Shown: one piece after another, positions 8,875 through 17,967 of the stretch | How the letters are laid out: each line of letters begins with the position of its first letter | How positions within the stretch are numbered: position 1 is the first letter of the stretch | From: JANOBD01 sp031411495 | GTDB lineage: Bacteria > Planctomycetota > Phycisphaerae > Tepidisphaerales > Tepidisphaeraceae | Length of the DNA: 64,000 nucleotides | Direction of reading: 5' to 3' | NCBI GenBank assembly: GCA_031411495.1 | Contig: JANOBD010000053.1 | Location: 36,188 to 100,187 of the forward strand | Program-made: the position numbers and the translations under genes | Notes under the pieces: model-generated | Seen by the model: only the letters and a program-made list of their open reading frames with translations | What the model was told of the DNA's origin: nothing | Databases searched by the model: none

Positions 8875-11169
8875 TCATTGAATATCGATGGTGTTCGCAA
8901 GTGTGTCGGGCGCCCTCAACACCCTCGTGGCCAAAAGGGTCACCACGGCACCGGCGAGCCACCCGACGATCGCAGGGACCGGGTTCAGCTGAATCCTCCC
9001 GATCACCACCAACAACACCGACGCCGCCAACAGTGTTGCCACCGCGAACAGCAGGGCGCCGCCGTTCAGCAGGCGACGCCGACGCAGCCGCCAAGTGAGC
9101 CAGACCGAGACGATCGCGCTAAGACAATAGCTCGCGCGGACCAGCCACTGCGCCGCCGGCTGAGTCGCGCCCGCGCCGAGCAGTGCATCAATGGCCATGA
9201 CCTGCACGTAGGTTTCCGGCAGGATCGATCCATCCGGTGCAGTGCGCCGACGCTCGCCACTGACGCGGAAATCGCCGATGACGACTACCCGGCCGCTCAC
9301 CCGCTGCGCCAGATCGATCGGCGTCATTCGTGCGAACTCCACAGCGCTGAGGTATGCATCCCTGCGCTCGCGCTCCAGCGGCAGGTCGATGGGATAGACC
9401 AACGTCTGTGACCCTTCGGGAAGGTTCGTCTCGCTCGCGTATTCGCGGACTGGCTGTTGCCGCGCAAAAGGGATCAGCCAGGCCCGATCGTTCCAATGTC
9501 GGACCGAGGGAACGCTGGTCGGCCGCGACAGCATCACTTCGATGTTCTGTTCCGACGAATCCAGTTGCACCTGCACCTCGTGGGAGGTGGGGTCGAGCTT
9601 GTACATCGCGGCCAGGAGCGCGAGCGAAGGAGCCAGCGGATGGGCGGGAACGCGCATCGCAATGTCCTGGCTCCAGAGCCCGAGCTGGTCATTGACCTGC
9701 CCGGTCACGCCGCCCAGTTGGGCGACGTTCGCTGCCACCACCGGAGCGATTGGCAACGGATCCCACGCCGCCATGGCGGCAACGACCGGGACGCCCTCGG
9801 CACTCGCCATCCTGAGTGAGTCGGCCAGCGGCTGGTCGTAAGGCGAGGCGCCCTGAAAGACGACGTCCAAGGCGATCACCGCGGGTTTTGCCTGCACGAG
9901 GCGAGCAATGATTTCGCCATACACCGGGCGAAGCACCGATCGGCGCGGCGAATCAAAATCGACACCGGACACGCCCAGACTCTTTGCTAATTCCCGAGTG
10001 GCCGGCTCATCTTCAATACCGATGACCAGCACCCGGCTGCTCATCGGCTTTCCTTGCCGCGTTGCGGACGAGACATAGCTCAGGCCGCGCTGCAGCGTGC
10101 TGCCCGGCGGATAACTCAGGAACTTCGGGAATGACGCGATCCATCCGATGGCCATGGAAAGCGCCATGCACACGACAAGTGTCAATCGCACGCCGACCCA
10201 TCGACGCCTCATTTCTCGCAACAGGTGAGCAGCGCCGGACGGGTGTGACACCGAGACCGGCTCCCGCTCCAGCACCCGTCTCAGGTCGCCCGCCAGTTCC
10301 TTTGCCGAGCCGTAGCGATCCTCCCGGTGCTTCGAAAGGGCATGCCGGAGCACGAGTTCCAGGTCTGCGTCGAGCTCCGGCGCAGCGGTTCGCAGGCGTG
10401 GCGGGTCTTGCGTCGTGATCACGTGTGCGGCCTGGAGGATGGTGCGCTTGCCGATCTCGTAAGGCAGTTTCCCGCTGAGCAGTTCCCACGCGATGACGCC
10501 GATGCTGTACACGTCGCTGCGTGCATTGATGGCATGGGCGTCGCCGGAGACCTGCTCGGGGCTCATGTACGGCAGGGTGCCCAGGAGGGCGTCACCCGTG
10601 GTCTGGATCGATCCATCGACATCCGCCATCACCCGCGCGACGCCGAAGTCGATCAGTTTCAGGCGTCCGTCGGCGTCGATGAGGATGTTCGGCGGCTTCA
10701 AATCGCGGTGCAGCACGCCGCGGTCGTGTCCGTGCTGGACGGCGGAACAAAGGTCGATGAGCAGTTCGATCTTGGTCCGGATCGAATGGGTGCCGCTGCG
10801 GAAGTAGCTCGAAAACGTCTGCGCGCCGCTGACGTATTCCATGGCGTAGTACGGCACGGACTTGCCGCCGAACTCGGCGACACCGGCTTCGTACACCTGC
10901 GCGATGTTCGGATGCTGCAGGCGGCCGAGCAGGTTGGCCTCGCGGCGGAACCGTTCGACCGCGTTGGGATTGTCCACGCCGCTGCGCATCAACTTGACGG
11001 CCACGACGCGTCGCGGGTCGCGCTGGCGGGCCTCGTAGACGACGCCCATGCCGCCGCCGCCGATCTCGCGCACCAGTGTGAACTGCCCGACGACGACCGC
11101 CCGCGCCTCGCCCGAATGGATCGAAGCGGTCTCCGGCGAGCCGAGCGGATCAGGTCTGGGGTCGGCCAT
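8875..11169 (-). CDS. Membrane Ser/Thr protein kinase with C-terminal CHASE2 sensor domain
   Basis: 764 aa from ATG 11169 (a start at 11211 adds 14 residues; neither has a clear ribosome site). The N-terminal Hanks kinase is complete: glycine loop GGGGMGVVY (~37-45), VAVK lysine (~59), HRDLKPPN catalytic loop and DFG in LIDFGVARV, then an APE-like MSPEQ. A transmembrane helix (~VRLTLVVCMALSMAIGWIA) leads into a CHASE2 domain (ALDVVFQGASPYDQPLADSL), an extracytoplasmic sensor. Three closely spaced helices close the protein, the usual CHASE2 ending. This kinase-CHASE2 fusion is a known bacterial architecture. A lipoprotein gene follows immediately. Confidence 0.9.
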   Translation of the reverse strand: MADPRPDPLGSPETASIHSGEARAVVVGQFTLVREIGGGGMGVVYEARQRDPRRVVAVKLMRSGVDNPNAVERFRREANLLGRLQHPNIAQVYEAGVAEFGGKSVPYYAMEYVSGAQTFSSYFRSGTHSIRTKIELLIDLCSAVQHGHDRGVLHRDLKPPNILIDADGRLKLIDFGVARVMADVDGSIQTTGDALLGTLPYMSPEQVSGDAHAINARSDVYSIGVIAWELLSGKLPYEIGKRTILQAAHVITTQDPPRLRTAAPELDADLELVLRHALSKHREDRYGSAKELAGDLRRVLEREPVSVSHPSGAAHLLREMRRRWVGVRLTLVVCMALSMAIGWIASFPKFLSYPPGSTLQRGLSYVSSATRQGKPMSSRVLVIGIEDEPATRELAKSLGVSGVDFDSPRRSVLRPVYGEIIARLVQAKPAVIALDVVFQGASPYDQPLADSLRMASAEGVPVVAAMAAWDPLPIAPVVAANVAQLGGVTGQVNDQLGLWSQDIAMRVPAHPLAPSLALLAAMYKLDPTSHEVQVQLDSSEQNIEVMLSRPTSVPSVRHWNDRAWLIPFARQQPVREYASETNLPEGSQTLVYPIDLPLERERRDAYLSAVEFARMTPIDLAQRVSGRVVVIGDFRVSGERRRTAPDGSILPETYVQVMAIDALLGAGATQPAAQWLVRASYCLSAIVSVWLTWRLRRRRLLNGGALLFAVATLLAASVLLVVIGRIQLNPVPAIVGWLAGAVVTLLATRVLRAPDTLANTIDIQ

Positions 11170-11253
11170 CGACGGCGATGATACCGCGAGAACGAAATGA
11201 CAGTTCAACAATCGATCTGGCGCGGCAGGAGAGGCGTGCTGGTGCAGATCAGA

Positions 11254-12708
11254 TCATGCCGCAGCTGGGATTCGCTTTCGATCGTTGAACCGCTTGATCG
11301 TGTTCCAGAAGATGATCTGCAGCGGTATCACCGCCGCCTGGGCGACGACGCCGACCAGTGCGCTCGACATTTCATCCTTCCAGATCAGCCCCAGGCAGAA
11401 CGGAGCCGAGGCGCTGCTGAGAAGTCGCGGAAACGCGTCGATTTCGCCCTGCATGGCGGCGGTGCTCGCGTCGATGATCGGCAAGAGCGTCCAGAAGACG
11501 ATCAGCCAGGGAATGAACAGATACGCCGTGGGAATCTTCATGCGCCCGGCCGCGAAGGCGAGAAGGGCGACGCTGAGCACGAAGACGGCAATCACCAGCG
11601 CCGTCAGTAGGAAATGGATTAACTGGCGTGGCGTGCCGTGCGTCGACCATCCCGAGAGCGCGCCGACCGTGAGCGGCGCCGCCGCCAGCAGTGAGAGCAG
11701 CAGGACGAACACCATCAGCGACGCGAGCGGCAAGGGGAGCGGGTGATTGTCGATAAAGTACGCGTCGATCTTCCGTCGTTCACGCCAGCGCGCGACGGCC
11801 CCGGCGGCGGAACTGATCGGTCCGACCGCCAGCAGCATCGACGTCGAAACGCCGATGATGTACGAGATGCCGATCACCTGGTCGCTGTTGAGCGGGCCGA
11901 TGATCCAGACGCGTTCCCCGAGCGAACCGACGCAGCTGAGCACGACCCAAAGCGTCAAGAGCGCAAAGCCCCAGGCGAATCCGAGCGGCGGAACGTCGTC
12001 TCTTCGATATCGCCGACACGCGCCGACGAAGAGAATGACCGCGAGCGTGAACTGCGACGCGAATGCGATGATGTGAATCGCCTTGATCTCGCCCATCTGC
12101 AGCGCCGCGAACCCTGAACTGTAAGGCGAGAACATGACGCGCAGCGCCGGCACGATGGTCCCCGCGCCGATCGCCATGGGGCCGAATGCGAAGCCGAACA
12201 ACGCCGGGTTAAATCGAGGCAGCCATTGCGTGGTGAAAGCGACGAGGCAGCACATCATGAAGGAGATGCCGCCACCCGCCGCATGAAGCGCGATCCAGCC
12301 GCGCCAATCCTGGTTCGCGGCCGACGCGATGAACAGGCCGATCACAAACACGCACGCCATCGCGGCCAGGAGGAGCAGGTTGGGTCCGAAGATGTACCCG
12401 GCGACGGCTGCGGCCGAACTTTCGGGCATGAGCCGGTGCGATTCGATCAGCTTGTTCATGCGGTCGCGCTTGATCGCGCCGTGAACCCGCGTCGGGATGA
12501 CGATCCCGAACAGGATGCCCTGAACAATGCTCAGCGCGTGATACCACCACGCGAGGGTGGCGTCGGGCTGTTCACTGATCCGCATCGAGCCGAACAAGAG
12601 TAAGGGCAATCCGATTGCGATCGCGCCGCACACCCACGCGATTCGCGACCAGCCCCCGGTGATCTGCACATTTGCCCAGCCGATGGAATTATTGGTAAGG
12701 ACCGACAT
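11254..12708 (-). CDS. Multi-pass membrane protein, ABC-2-permease-like, unknown function
   Basis: 484 aa with roughly twelve hydrophobic helices spread over the whole length. After the first two helices a basic cytoplasmic stretch KRDRMNKLIESHRLMP resembles the segment found in some ABC-2-type permease families of planctomycetes. No ATPase gene lies beside it. The last residues (FNDRKRIPAAA) are cytoplasmic. I can support an integral membrane protein; the ABC-2 relationship is a resemblance from memory and unproven. It ends 85 bases before the kinase start, so a shared transcript is possible. Confidence 0.65.
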   Translation of the reverse strand: MSVLTNNSIGWANVQITGGWSRIAWVCGAIAIGLPLLLFGSMRISEQPDATLAWWYHALSIVQGILFGIVIPTRVHGAIKRDRMNKLIESHRLMPESSAAAVAGYIFGPNLLLLAAMACVFVIGLFIASAANQDWRGWIALHAAGGGISFMMCCLVAFTTQWLPRFNPALFGFAFGPMAIGAGTIVPALRVMFSPYSSGFAALQMGEIKAIHIIAFASQFTLAVILFVGACRRYRRDDVPPLGFAWGFALLTLWVVLSCVGSLGERVWIIGPLNSDQVIGISYIIGVSTSMLLAVGPISSAAGAVARWRERRKIDAYFIDNHPLPLPLASLMVFVLLLSLLAAAPLTVGALSGWSTHGTPRQLIHFLLTALVIAVFVLSVALLAFAAGRMKIPTAYLFIPWLIVFWTLLPIIDASTAAMQGEIDAFPRLLSSASAPFCLGLIWKDEMSSALVGVVAQAAVIPLQIIFWNTIKRFNDRKRIPAAA

Positions 12709-12870
12709 TGGCGTCGCAGCATAGCGTGAGGTGTGCGAAACCGGACGTTTCTGGCACGTTACAAAGCGGCTCTCGGGATCGAATGCCCCCGCGACCTTGA
12801 AATCCCCGATGCCCGACCCGCACGGATGGCGCTAAAGTGCGTCCGCACGTACAAATCAAGGAGACAAACC

Positions 12871-13266
12871 ATGGCAAGCCGCCTTTATATCGCCAACGAC
12901 GACTCGCGGGACGTAAGCCTTCGCGAAGTCTGCACGATCCCCGACATTGGCACCGCCGCCGCGATCGGCGCCGGCGCGTGGCTCATTTACCGCGGGCTTC
13001 GCGCCGGTGGTGTCGTCTCGGCAGCGCTCACGATTGGCGGCGCTGCGCTGCTGGCTCGACAGATCACCGGGAAATCGTTCGCCGAGCTCCTTCACCTCGA
13101 TTCGATCAAGGACGGCCCGACGCCGGATTCACCGTCGTATGCCGACGGCGGACGAGCCTCGAACCAGGAGCCGGAAGACGTCGTCGACGAAGCGGCGATG
13201 GAAAGCTTTCCGGCAAGCGATCCGCCGGCGTCGCACCATAGCACTCAGTTGCCACCGGAGAATTGA
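12871..13266 (+). CDS. Small membrane protein (DUF2892-like), unknown function
   Basis: 131 aa from ATG 12871, set by AAGGAG 7 bases upstream; longer in-frame starts lack this. A central glycine/alanine-rich pair of helices (GTAAAIGAGAWLIYRGL; VVSAALTIGGAALLARQI) resembles DUF2892 inner-membrane proteins. The acidic tail has VDEAAMESFPASDPPAS, a short motif seen at the end of several small bacterial stress-type proteins. Its 3' end overlaps the convergent coaE gene by 22 bases. Confidence 0.75.
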   Translation: MASRLYIANDDSRDVSLREVCTIPDIGTAAAIGAGAWLIYRGLRAGGVVSAALTIGGAALLARQITGKSFAELLHLDSIKDGPTPDSPSYADGGRASNQEPEDVVDEAAMESFPASDPPASHHSTQLPPEN

Positions 13267-13883
13267 CCGGTGAGATGCGACGTGACACGGTTCATCAGCT
13301 CATTGAGTTGAACGCGTAATGTCGCTTCGTCCAGATCGCCACGAACAATGTCTGTCGCCAATTGCCGCTTGAGTTCGAGCGGCAACTGGCTTTTTTCACG
13401 TCGCTCAAACTCTCGCTCATCCCATCCGCGCTGGTCTCGCGCGCGTCGCAGCCGGATGTCGCGCGGCGTGTCAACCATGATCAGCGCATCACACCGGTTG
13501 TTCAACCCGGCCTCGATGAGCAGCGGTGAATCCCATACGAACGCCCGAACCGAATTGTCACCCGCGCGCTGGCGCATGAGCAGGTCTCGATGCTCGTTGA
13601 TCAGTGGATGCATGAACGCTTCGAGGCGTCGGCGTTCGTCGAGGCTCGGAAAGACTCGCGCGGCGATCGCCTTGCGGTCGATTTCCCCACCCTCGCCCAG
13701 CACCGCGTCGCCGTACCAGTTGCGCAGCGTGTTGATGACATCGGCGCGGCGATAGATCTGATGGGCGATCGAATCGGAATCGATGACGAAACAGCCGAGC
13801 GAACGGAGTACGCCAGAGACGAAGGATTTGCCGCTCGCGACGCCGCCGACGATTCCAATGATGGGTTTGCCACCGAAGGGCAT
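13245..13883 (-). CDS. coaE: Dephospho-CoA kinase
   Basis: 212 aa, typical length. The P-loop GGVASGKS is at about residues 13-20, followed by the family's VIDSDSIAHQIY block, DSPLLIEAGLNNRCD and the basic lid RRARDQRGWDEREFERR. CoaE phosphorylates the 3'-hydroxyl of dephospho-CoA with ATP, the last step of coenzyme A synthesis. No other CoA gene is adjacent. It overlaps the convergent small membrane protein gene by 22 bases at the 3' end. Confidence 0.95.
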   Translation of the reverse strand: MPFGGKPIIGIVGGVASGKSFVSGVLRSLGCFVIDSDSIAHQIYRRADVINTLRNWYGDAVLGEGGEIDRKAIAARVFPSLDERRRLEAFMHPLINEHRDLLMRQRAGDNSVRAFVWDSPLLIEAGLNNRCDALIMVDTPRDIRLRRARDQRGWDEREFERREKSQLPLELKRQLATDIVRGDLDEATLRVQLNELMNRVTSHLTGQFSGGN

Positions 13884-13969
13884 GTGGGCATTCTAGTGAA
13901 GAATGGCGTGGCGTGAATCGAAATCAGAAAAGGCACTGCTGGGCACGTGTGGGCCGATCGAGCGGGACA

Positions 13970-15577
13970 TCACGACCGCGCCCGTTCCCGCGCGACCGCG
14001 AGTTTGACTTTCAAATCACTCGGGTGGGCAGCTTCCGGCAACTTCGCGATCTGTTCGTAGATCATGACGGCGGCTGGCCAGTCACGACGGGCTTCGGCGT
14101 CGAGCGCGCTCGTGCGGAGCGTCGCGGCAGCGGCGATCGCCTCGTCCAGCGACATGGGCGTCGACGTGTCGATCGGCTGCTTGGTGGATTTCGACGGTTG
14201 GTCGGACTTTGGAGCATCCTGCTTCGCCAGGATCGTGTCCAACTCACTCGCCGTCGCGACCGGCGGCGGCGAGTAAACGTTGCGGGTCGTCGGCTGGAAG
14301 ACCGATGCCTGCCCTGCGAGCGCATCGATCGGCGCGTTCGGATCGACGGCGTGTTGTGACCAGACACTTTGCACGCGGGGCTGCGGTCCGGTGAGCGGCG
14401 CGGCCTCGTCGCCTGCCAGTTTGTTCGCGCCGTCGGCGGCATCCGGATTGGAGGGCGACGTGGTCGGACGAGGTTCAAGCTGGATCGGAGTGATCGGCGG
14501 AAGCTGGCTGAGGTCTTCCAGTGTCGAAGGCTTTCGCACCGGCTTCCCCATCGCTCGCGCGACCCAGGATTGCGTTCGATCCCAGTACGGGCGCGCCGTG
14601 TCGCGCGCCTGTCGATACCAGTCGGGCTTGAAGAAGATCACCGCGACCGACGCCAGCGAGATCAGCACAAGCAAGATCGCGGCGACTTTCGTCAACTTCC
14701 AGATACGTCTGGAAGTGCGCTTTACCAGGCCGGGCTGAGGCAGATCGAGCTGGAACGCCGCCGCGAGTTCGCTGGCGGAGAGAATGACGTCGTCGTCGCC
14801 GCGGGCGAGCGTGATCGATCGCGTCCCGGAAGTTGGGCGCGCATCGCGCACGGCGAGGTCGCCCGGCGGTTTGGCTTGTTCGGGAAGTTCACGTCGAGCC
14901 GGCGGCAAAGCGCGCGGCGAGGGGTCCTGTTCGATCTCTTCGCGCGTCGATACCTCGCGCATGACCGGCAGTGCCGCATGGCTTTCGAGGAACTGATCGG
15001 GATCGTCCGGAATCTCCTGCGCGCTCTTGCAGCGCGGACAGGTCGCAGCATCCGGCGAAACGCCGGCGCCGCAGTGCCAGCAGAGGCCGAAGACGCGTGA
15101 AAGACCTTTCACCTGGGCCGCGTAGCGCCAGAACTGACCGGTGGTTGGGCCGCGGACGATCGACTTGGGCGTCACATGGCCGCGCCGTGCCAGGGTGAGC
15201 AGGACACTGAGCCTTAGCCCCGGGGCCGTCGGATTCCTGCGCTGGAGCACGAACCACGGGCCGATTCGCTCGCCGGTCGATCGGCGGGTGGTGGCGGTGT
15301 CCTCCATGGTGCACTTGGGGCAGGAGCCGGCGGCGTCGGCACGCACATGCGCGCAGAAGGGGCAGACGACGCTCTCAGCGGTCGGCACATCGGCGGAAAT
15401 GGTGCGCGGGTCGGCCATGTCTAAGCCCAGCAGCTTGGCCGGAGCCCCGAAGATTATCAATTCCTCACCTGCTTCGTCCACCCGCGCAGGCGCATTCGGC
15501 GCAGAAACTGCCGGCAATGAAGCAGATTTCTCCGGGAAGTTTGGCTCGGGGAGGTTGCTGGGATCGAGTGATTTCAC
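13970..15577 (-). CDS. Zinc-ribbon/GYF-like membrane protein, unknown function
   Basis: 535 aa from a GTG at 15577; ATG at 15418 is an alternative and the start is uncertain. Two zinc-ribbon pairs are visible: CPFC...CPKC and CWHC...CPRC. Between them GPWFVLQRRNPTAPGLRLSV resembles the GYF_2-type domain often found in such proteins. One transmembrane helix (VAAILLVLISLASVAVIFF, about residue 290) splits a cytoplasmic zinc-ribbon half from a proline/threonine-rich, likely extracytoplasmic half. The last ~70 residues (AIAAAATLRTSALDAEARRD...) look like a TPR-like helical repeat. No function can be assigned. Confidence 0.65.
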   Translation of the reverse strand: MKSLDPSNLPEPNFPEKSASLPAVSAPNAPARVDEAGEELIIFGAPAKLLGLDMADPRTISADVPTAESVVCPFCAHVRADAAGSCPKCTMEDTATTRRSTGERIGPWFVLQRRNPTAPGLRLSVLLTLARRGHVTPKSIVRGPTTGQFWRYAAQVKGLSRVFGLCWHCGAGVSPDAATCPRCKSAQEIPDDPDQFLESHAALPVMREVSTREEIEQDPSPRALPPARRELPEQAKPPGDLAVRDARPTSGTRSITLARGDDDVILSASELAAAFQLDLPQPGLVKRTSRRIWKLTKVAAILLVLISLASVAVIFFKPDWYRQARDTARPYWDRTQSWVARAMGKPVRKPSTLEDLSQLPPITPIQLEPRPTTSPSNPDAADGANKLAGDEAAPLTGPQPRVQSVWSQHAVDPNAPIDALAGQASVFQPTTRNVYSPPPVATASELDTILAKQDAPKSDQPSKSTKQPIDTSTPMSLDEAIAAAATLRTSALDAEARRDWPAAVMIYEQIAKLPEAAHPSDLKVKLAVARERARS

Positions 15578-15661
15578 GGCGGTGTCGACTCGACGGCTTC
15601 CAGCGATCGGGTCAACAGGAATTTAGCCGCAAGCAATATGCCAGCGGATGTGAAACCCAAT

Positions 15662-16573
15662 TCATTTCACGTATTGCCGATCGCCCATCGATGCCAGGCG
15701 AACCAGCGTCTCATGCGGCGTCGATTTGCACGCTTCTGCGGCTTCGGCGAGCGGAAGGTCCGCGCCGAGAAGTGTCACCTCGTCGCCGGTCTTGTCCTTC
15801 GCGTCGAGCGTGATGAACGATGTCTGCATTCCGACCTCGATGACCCGCTGTCGACGGCCATTGACGAGGCAAACTCCTGGCCGCATGCCGTCGGAATACC
15901 CTCGGAGCACGACGCCGTGATGCATCGCCTCGAAGCCGGTGTACCCGACGGGCCCGCGGCTGCGGCGCACGTCCGCAAGCCGAATGCTGATCGTGACGGC
16001 GTCGTGATACAGCGCGATCCCCGGCCGCACCGCGTCGAGCCAGCAGGTCGGATCGTTCAGCAGCGCCGACCCCGCCGCATGAAGCATCATCCGTCTTTCC
16101 CCTAGGCGCGCCTTCAGTTCGTGTGCCTGTTTCGCGCGCGATGCGTGCGTGAACGCCTCTTCAAATGGGTGTGCGGCAAGCAATTCATCGAGGTGTTCCG
16201 GCGGACACGCGAAGCGCTGCATCCCCGTATCAACACTCAGCACCGGGTTCAGAGAGCGCCAGCGGTCGAGTTGCGGCATCGTCCAGACGGCTGGCCGGAC
16301 GCCCTGGGATCGCAGGTGTTCGATGGGCTCAGCATCTGGAACGGTGGCACACAAGGTCGGTTTCTTCGTGACATCCCAAAGCCGAATCCGCGCGGCTTCG
16401 GCCGAGGAAAAGACGTACCACGCGCTGACGAGATCGGCGATCGCATCGGCGATGGCGACGGCACCCAGGCCGTAGGCGTTCGCCTTCACGACGCCGATGA
16501 GCGCGACGCCCGTCCTGTCACGGATAGACTGAGCGTTAGACCGGATGCGATCGAGGGAAACGAGGGTGATCAT
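15662..16573 (-). CDS. Alanine racemase-like PLP enzyme (divergent)
   Basis: 303 aa from ATG 16573 (16609 adds 12 residues); normal alanine racemases have about 360. The PLP lysine motif is intact (GVVKANAYGLG), as are RPGIALY and GDEVTLLG. The second catalytic tyrosine can be matched at GPVGYTGFE. Several usual residues differ: SVDTGMQRFAC has Ser where the carbamylated-lysine segment KVDTGM normally stands, and VGMQTSF replaces the VSMDQ-type motif. Alanine racemase supplies D-Ala for peptidoglycan. Here the enzyme is either a shortened Alr or a paralogue with another substrate. Confidence 0.75.
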   Translation of the reverse strand: MITLVSLDRIRSNAQSIRDRTGVALIGVVKANAYGLGAVAIADAIADLVSAWYVFSSAEAARIRLWDVTKKPTLCATVPDAEPIEHLRSQGVRPAVWTMPQLDRWRSLNPVLSVDTGMQRFACPPEHLDELLAAHPFEEAFTHASRAKQAHELKARLGERRMMLHAAGSALLNDPTCWLDAVRPGIALYHDAVTISIRLADVRRSRGPVGYTGFEAMHHGVVLRGYSDGMRPGVCLVNGRRQRVIEVGMQTSFITLDAKDKTGDEVTLLGADLPLAEAAEACKSTPHETLVRLASMGDRQYVK

Positions 16574-17170
16574 ATTCGCGAACCCGATACGGACGTCATT
16601 TGGAGCCACCCCAACTGTTCATGGAGCACTCTTTATCAACCGAAAAGCATCGGTTCGGATCACCGCTTCTGGCCAGTATTTGGCAGCCGCTTCGACATCG
16701 AGGGCCTATCGCTGACTGCCAATGGGTGCATCAGGACTTCGATTCGCAAGTGTAGAGCGGGCGCCGAGGTGACGAGGCAGTTTCGATTCGAGCACTCAGC
16801 ATTCTTCGGGATCGGTGTCGCGGTCCCGCTCCGGTACACACGATGGACGTATTGTCTCCAAGATCGCTTAGGGCGGACGTGCCCGGCTTACACCCACGAT
16901 CTTCCTACCTCAAGCACCCAGAAGATTTCGGATCGCCTCCTTATAATGGATGTAAATGCCGGAGTTTGGATAATTTATGGGGAATCTGCGACGAGGCTAT
17001 CGAGATTCTTCTAGAATCGCATTTTTATGATTTCGCCAGAAACACTCCGGTGCTAGGGTGCCCCGGTACCGACATGTTGGGAAGCCGAAGTGGCGGTCCT
17101 CGTCCTTCGTCCATCTCGTGTCTGGAAAAGCGTAGAGAGAGATTCATTTCTGGTTCTTTGGAGGAGTCAC
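16574..17170. other. Gene-free stretch between divergent alr-like and PEP-CTERM genes
   Basis: About 600 bases with no supported gene. The 3' half (16900-17060) is clearly lower in GC than its surroundings and holds a perfect TATAAT at 16942-16947, with only a weak -35 match 17 bases upstream (CAGAAG), plus a second AT-rich TAATTT around 16970. These are candidate promoter sites for the PEP-CTERM gene at 17171. Nothing else stands out. Confidence 0.5.
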
Positions 17171-17800
17171 ATGCTTCGTTCGATCGTTCTTGGCGCGGCA
17201 ATTCTGGGTCTGGCATCGCTTGGTTCGGCAGCAACCAATTTGCTGGTGGATCCGAGCTTCGAGTCACCGCTGACGTTTGACGGGCCTCCGTTCATCGGGT
17301 CGTGGGAAGGGTTCTCTGGCAGCCCGAACGCGTCGGCCGCCAACAGCACCGTCTCGCCTCGCAGCGGTGCGGGCCATGTCGCGCTCGCCATTCTTGGCGA
17401 TGACAACTCGTTCGCCGGCCTGTTTCAGGATGTCCTGGTTCCGGGGGGCGCGCCGGTCACCTTCTCGGGCTGGCATCGCACGCCGAGCACCGCGTTGGGT
17501 GTGGCCACCGAAATGCGCATCGAATGGCGCAATGCGACCAGCGAAGTCGGCCGTACGCCGAACCTGCTGACCCTGCCCGGGTCGGCCTATTCGGAGTTCT
17601 CGCTCACCGCGAACGCTCCGGCCAACGCCGATCGCGGCCGCTTCGTGTACGCGATCCAGACCTTCGGCGGCGAGCCGAACCCTGGTAACAACGGCACCGT
17701 TTACCTCGACGACTTCTCGGTCGTGGTTCTTCCTGAGCCGACGAGCATCGCCCTCGTCGCGCCGGCTCTTGTTGGCATGCTCCGCCGGACGCGCCGATAA
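17171..17800 (+). CDS. PEP-CTERM secreted protein
   Basis: 209 aa from ATG 17171, preceded by GGAGGAG at a good distance. A cleavable signal peptide covers residues 1-20 (MLRSIVLGAAILGLASLGSA). The body (NLLVDPSFESPLTFDGPPFI, then GHVALAILGDD and a YLDDFSV ending) resembles a carbohydrate-binding-module or jelly-roll beta sandwich of the CBM_4_9 kind. The tail LPEPTSIALVAPALVGMLRRTRR is a complete PEP-CTERM signal. It is likely exported and exosortase-processed. A perfect terminator hairpin follows. Confidence 0.85.
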   Translation: MLRSIVLGAAILGLASLGSAATNLLVDPSFESPLTFDGPPFIGSWEGFSGSPNASAANSTVSPRSGAGHVALAILGDDNSFAGLFQDVLVPGGAPVTFSGWHRTPSTALGVATEMRIEWRNATSEVGRTPNLLTLPGSAYSEFSLTANAPANADRGRFVYAIQTFGGEPNPGNNGTVYLDDFSVVVLPEPTSIALVAPALVGMLRRTRR

Positions 17801-17845
17801 GTGATCGCCGCGAGACCGGAAGAGTCTCGCTCAGTCAAGTTCAAG

Positions 17846-17883
17846 GACCGCCCGTCGATCGTCGACGGGCGGTCATCTTTTTC
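17846..17883 (+). terminator. Rho-independent terminator after PEP-CTERM gene
   Basis: GACCGCCCGTCGA (17846-17858) pairs perfectly with TCGACGGGCGGTC (17862-17874) over a 3-base loop, followed by ATCTTTTT. It lies 45 bases after the stop of the PEP-CTERM gene. Confidence 0.85.
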
Positions 17884-17967
17884 GGGCATCAAGGTTCTTA
17901 AATCGCGCGTACGGCGGGCGCCAGGGTTCTTCTTCGAGATCAACATTGTTTGTCGGCGATGGATCGA

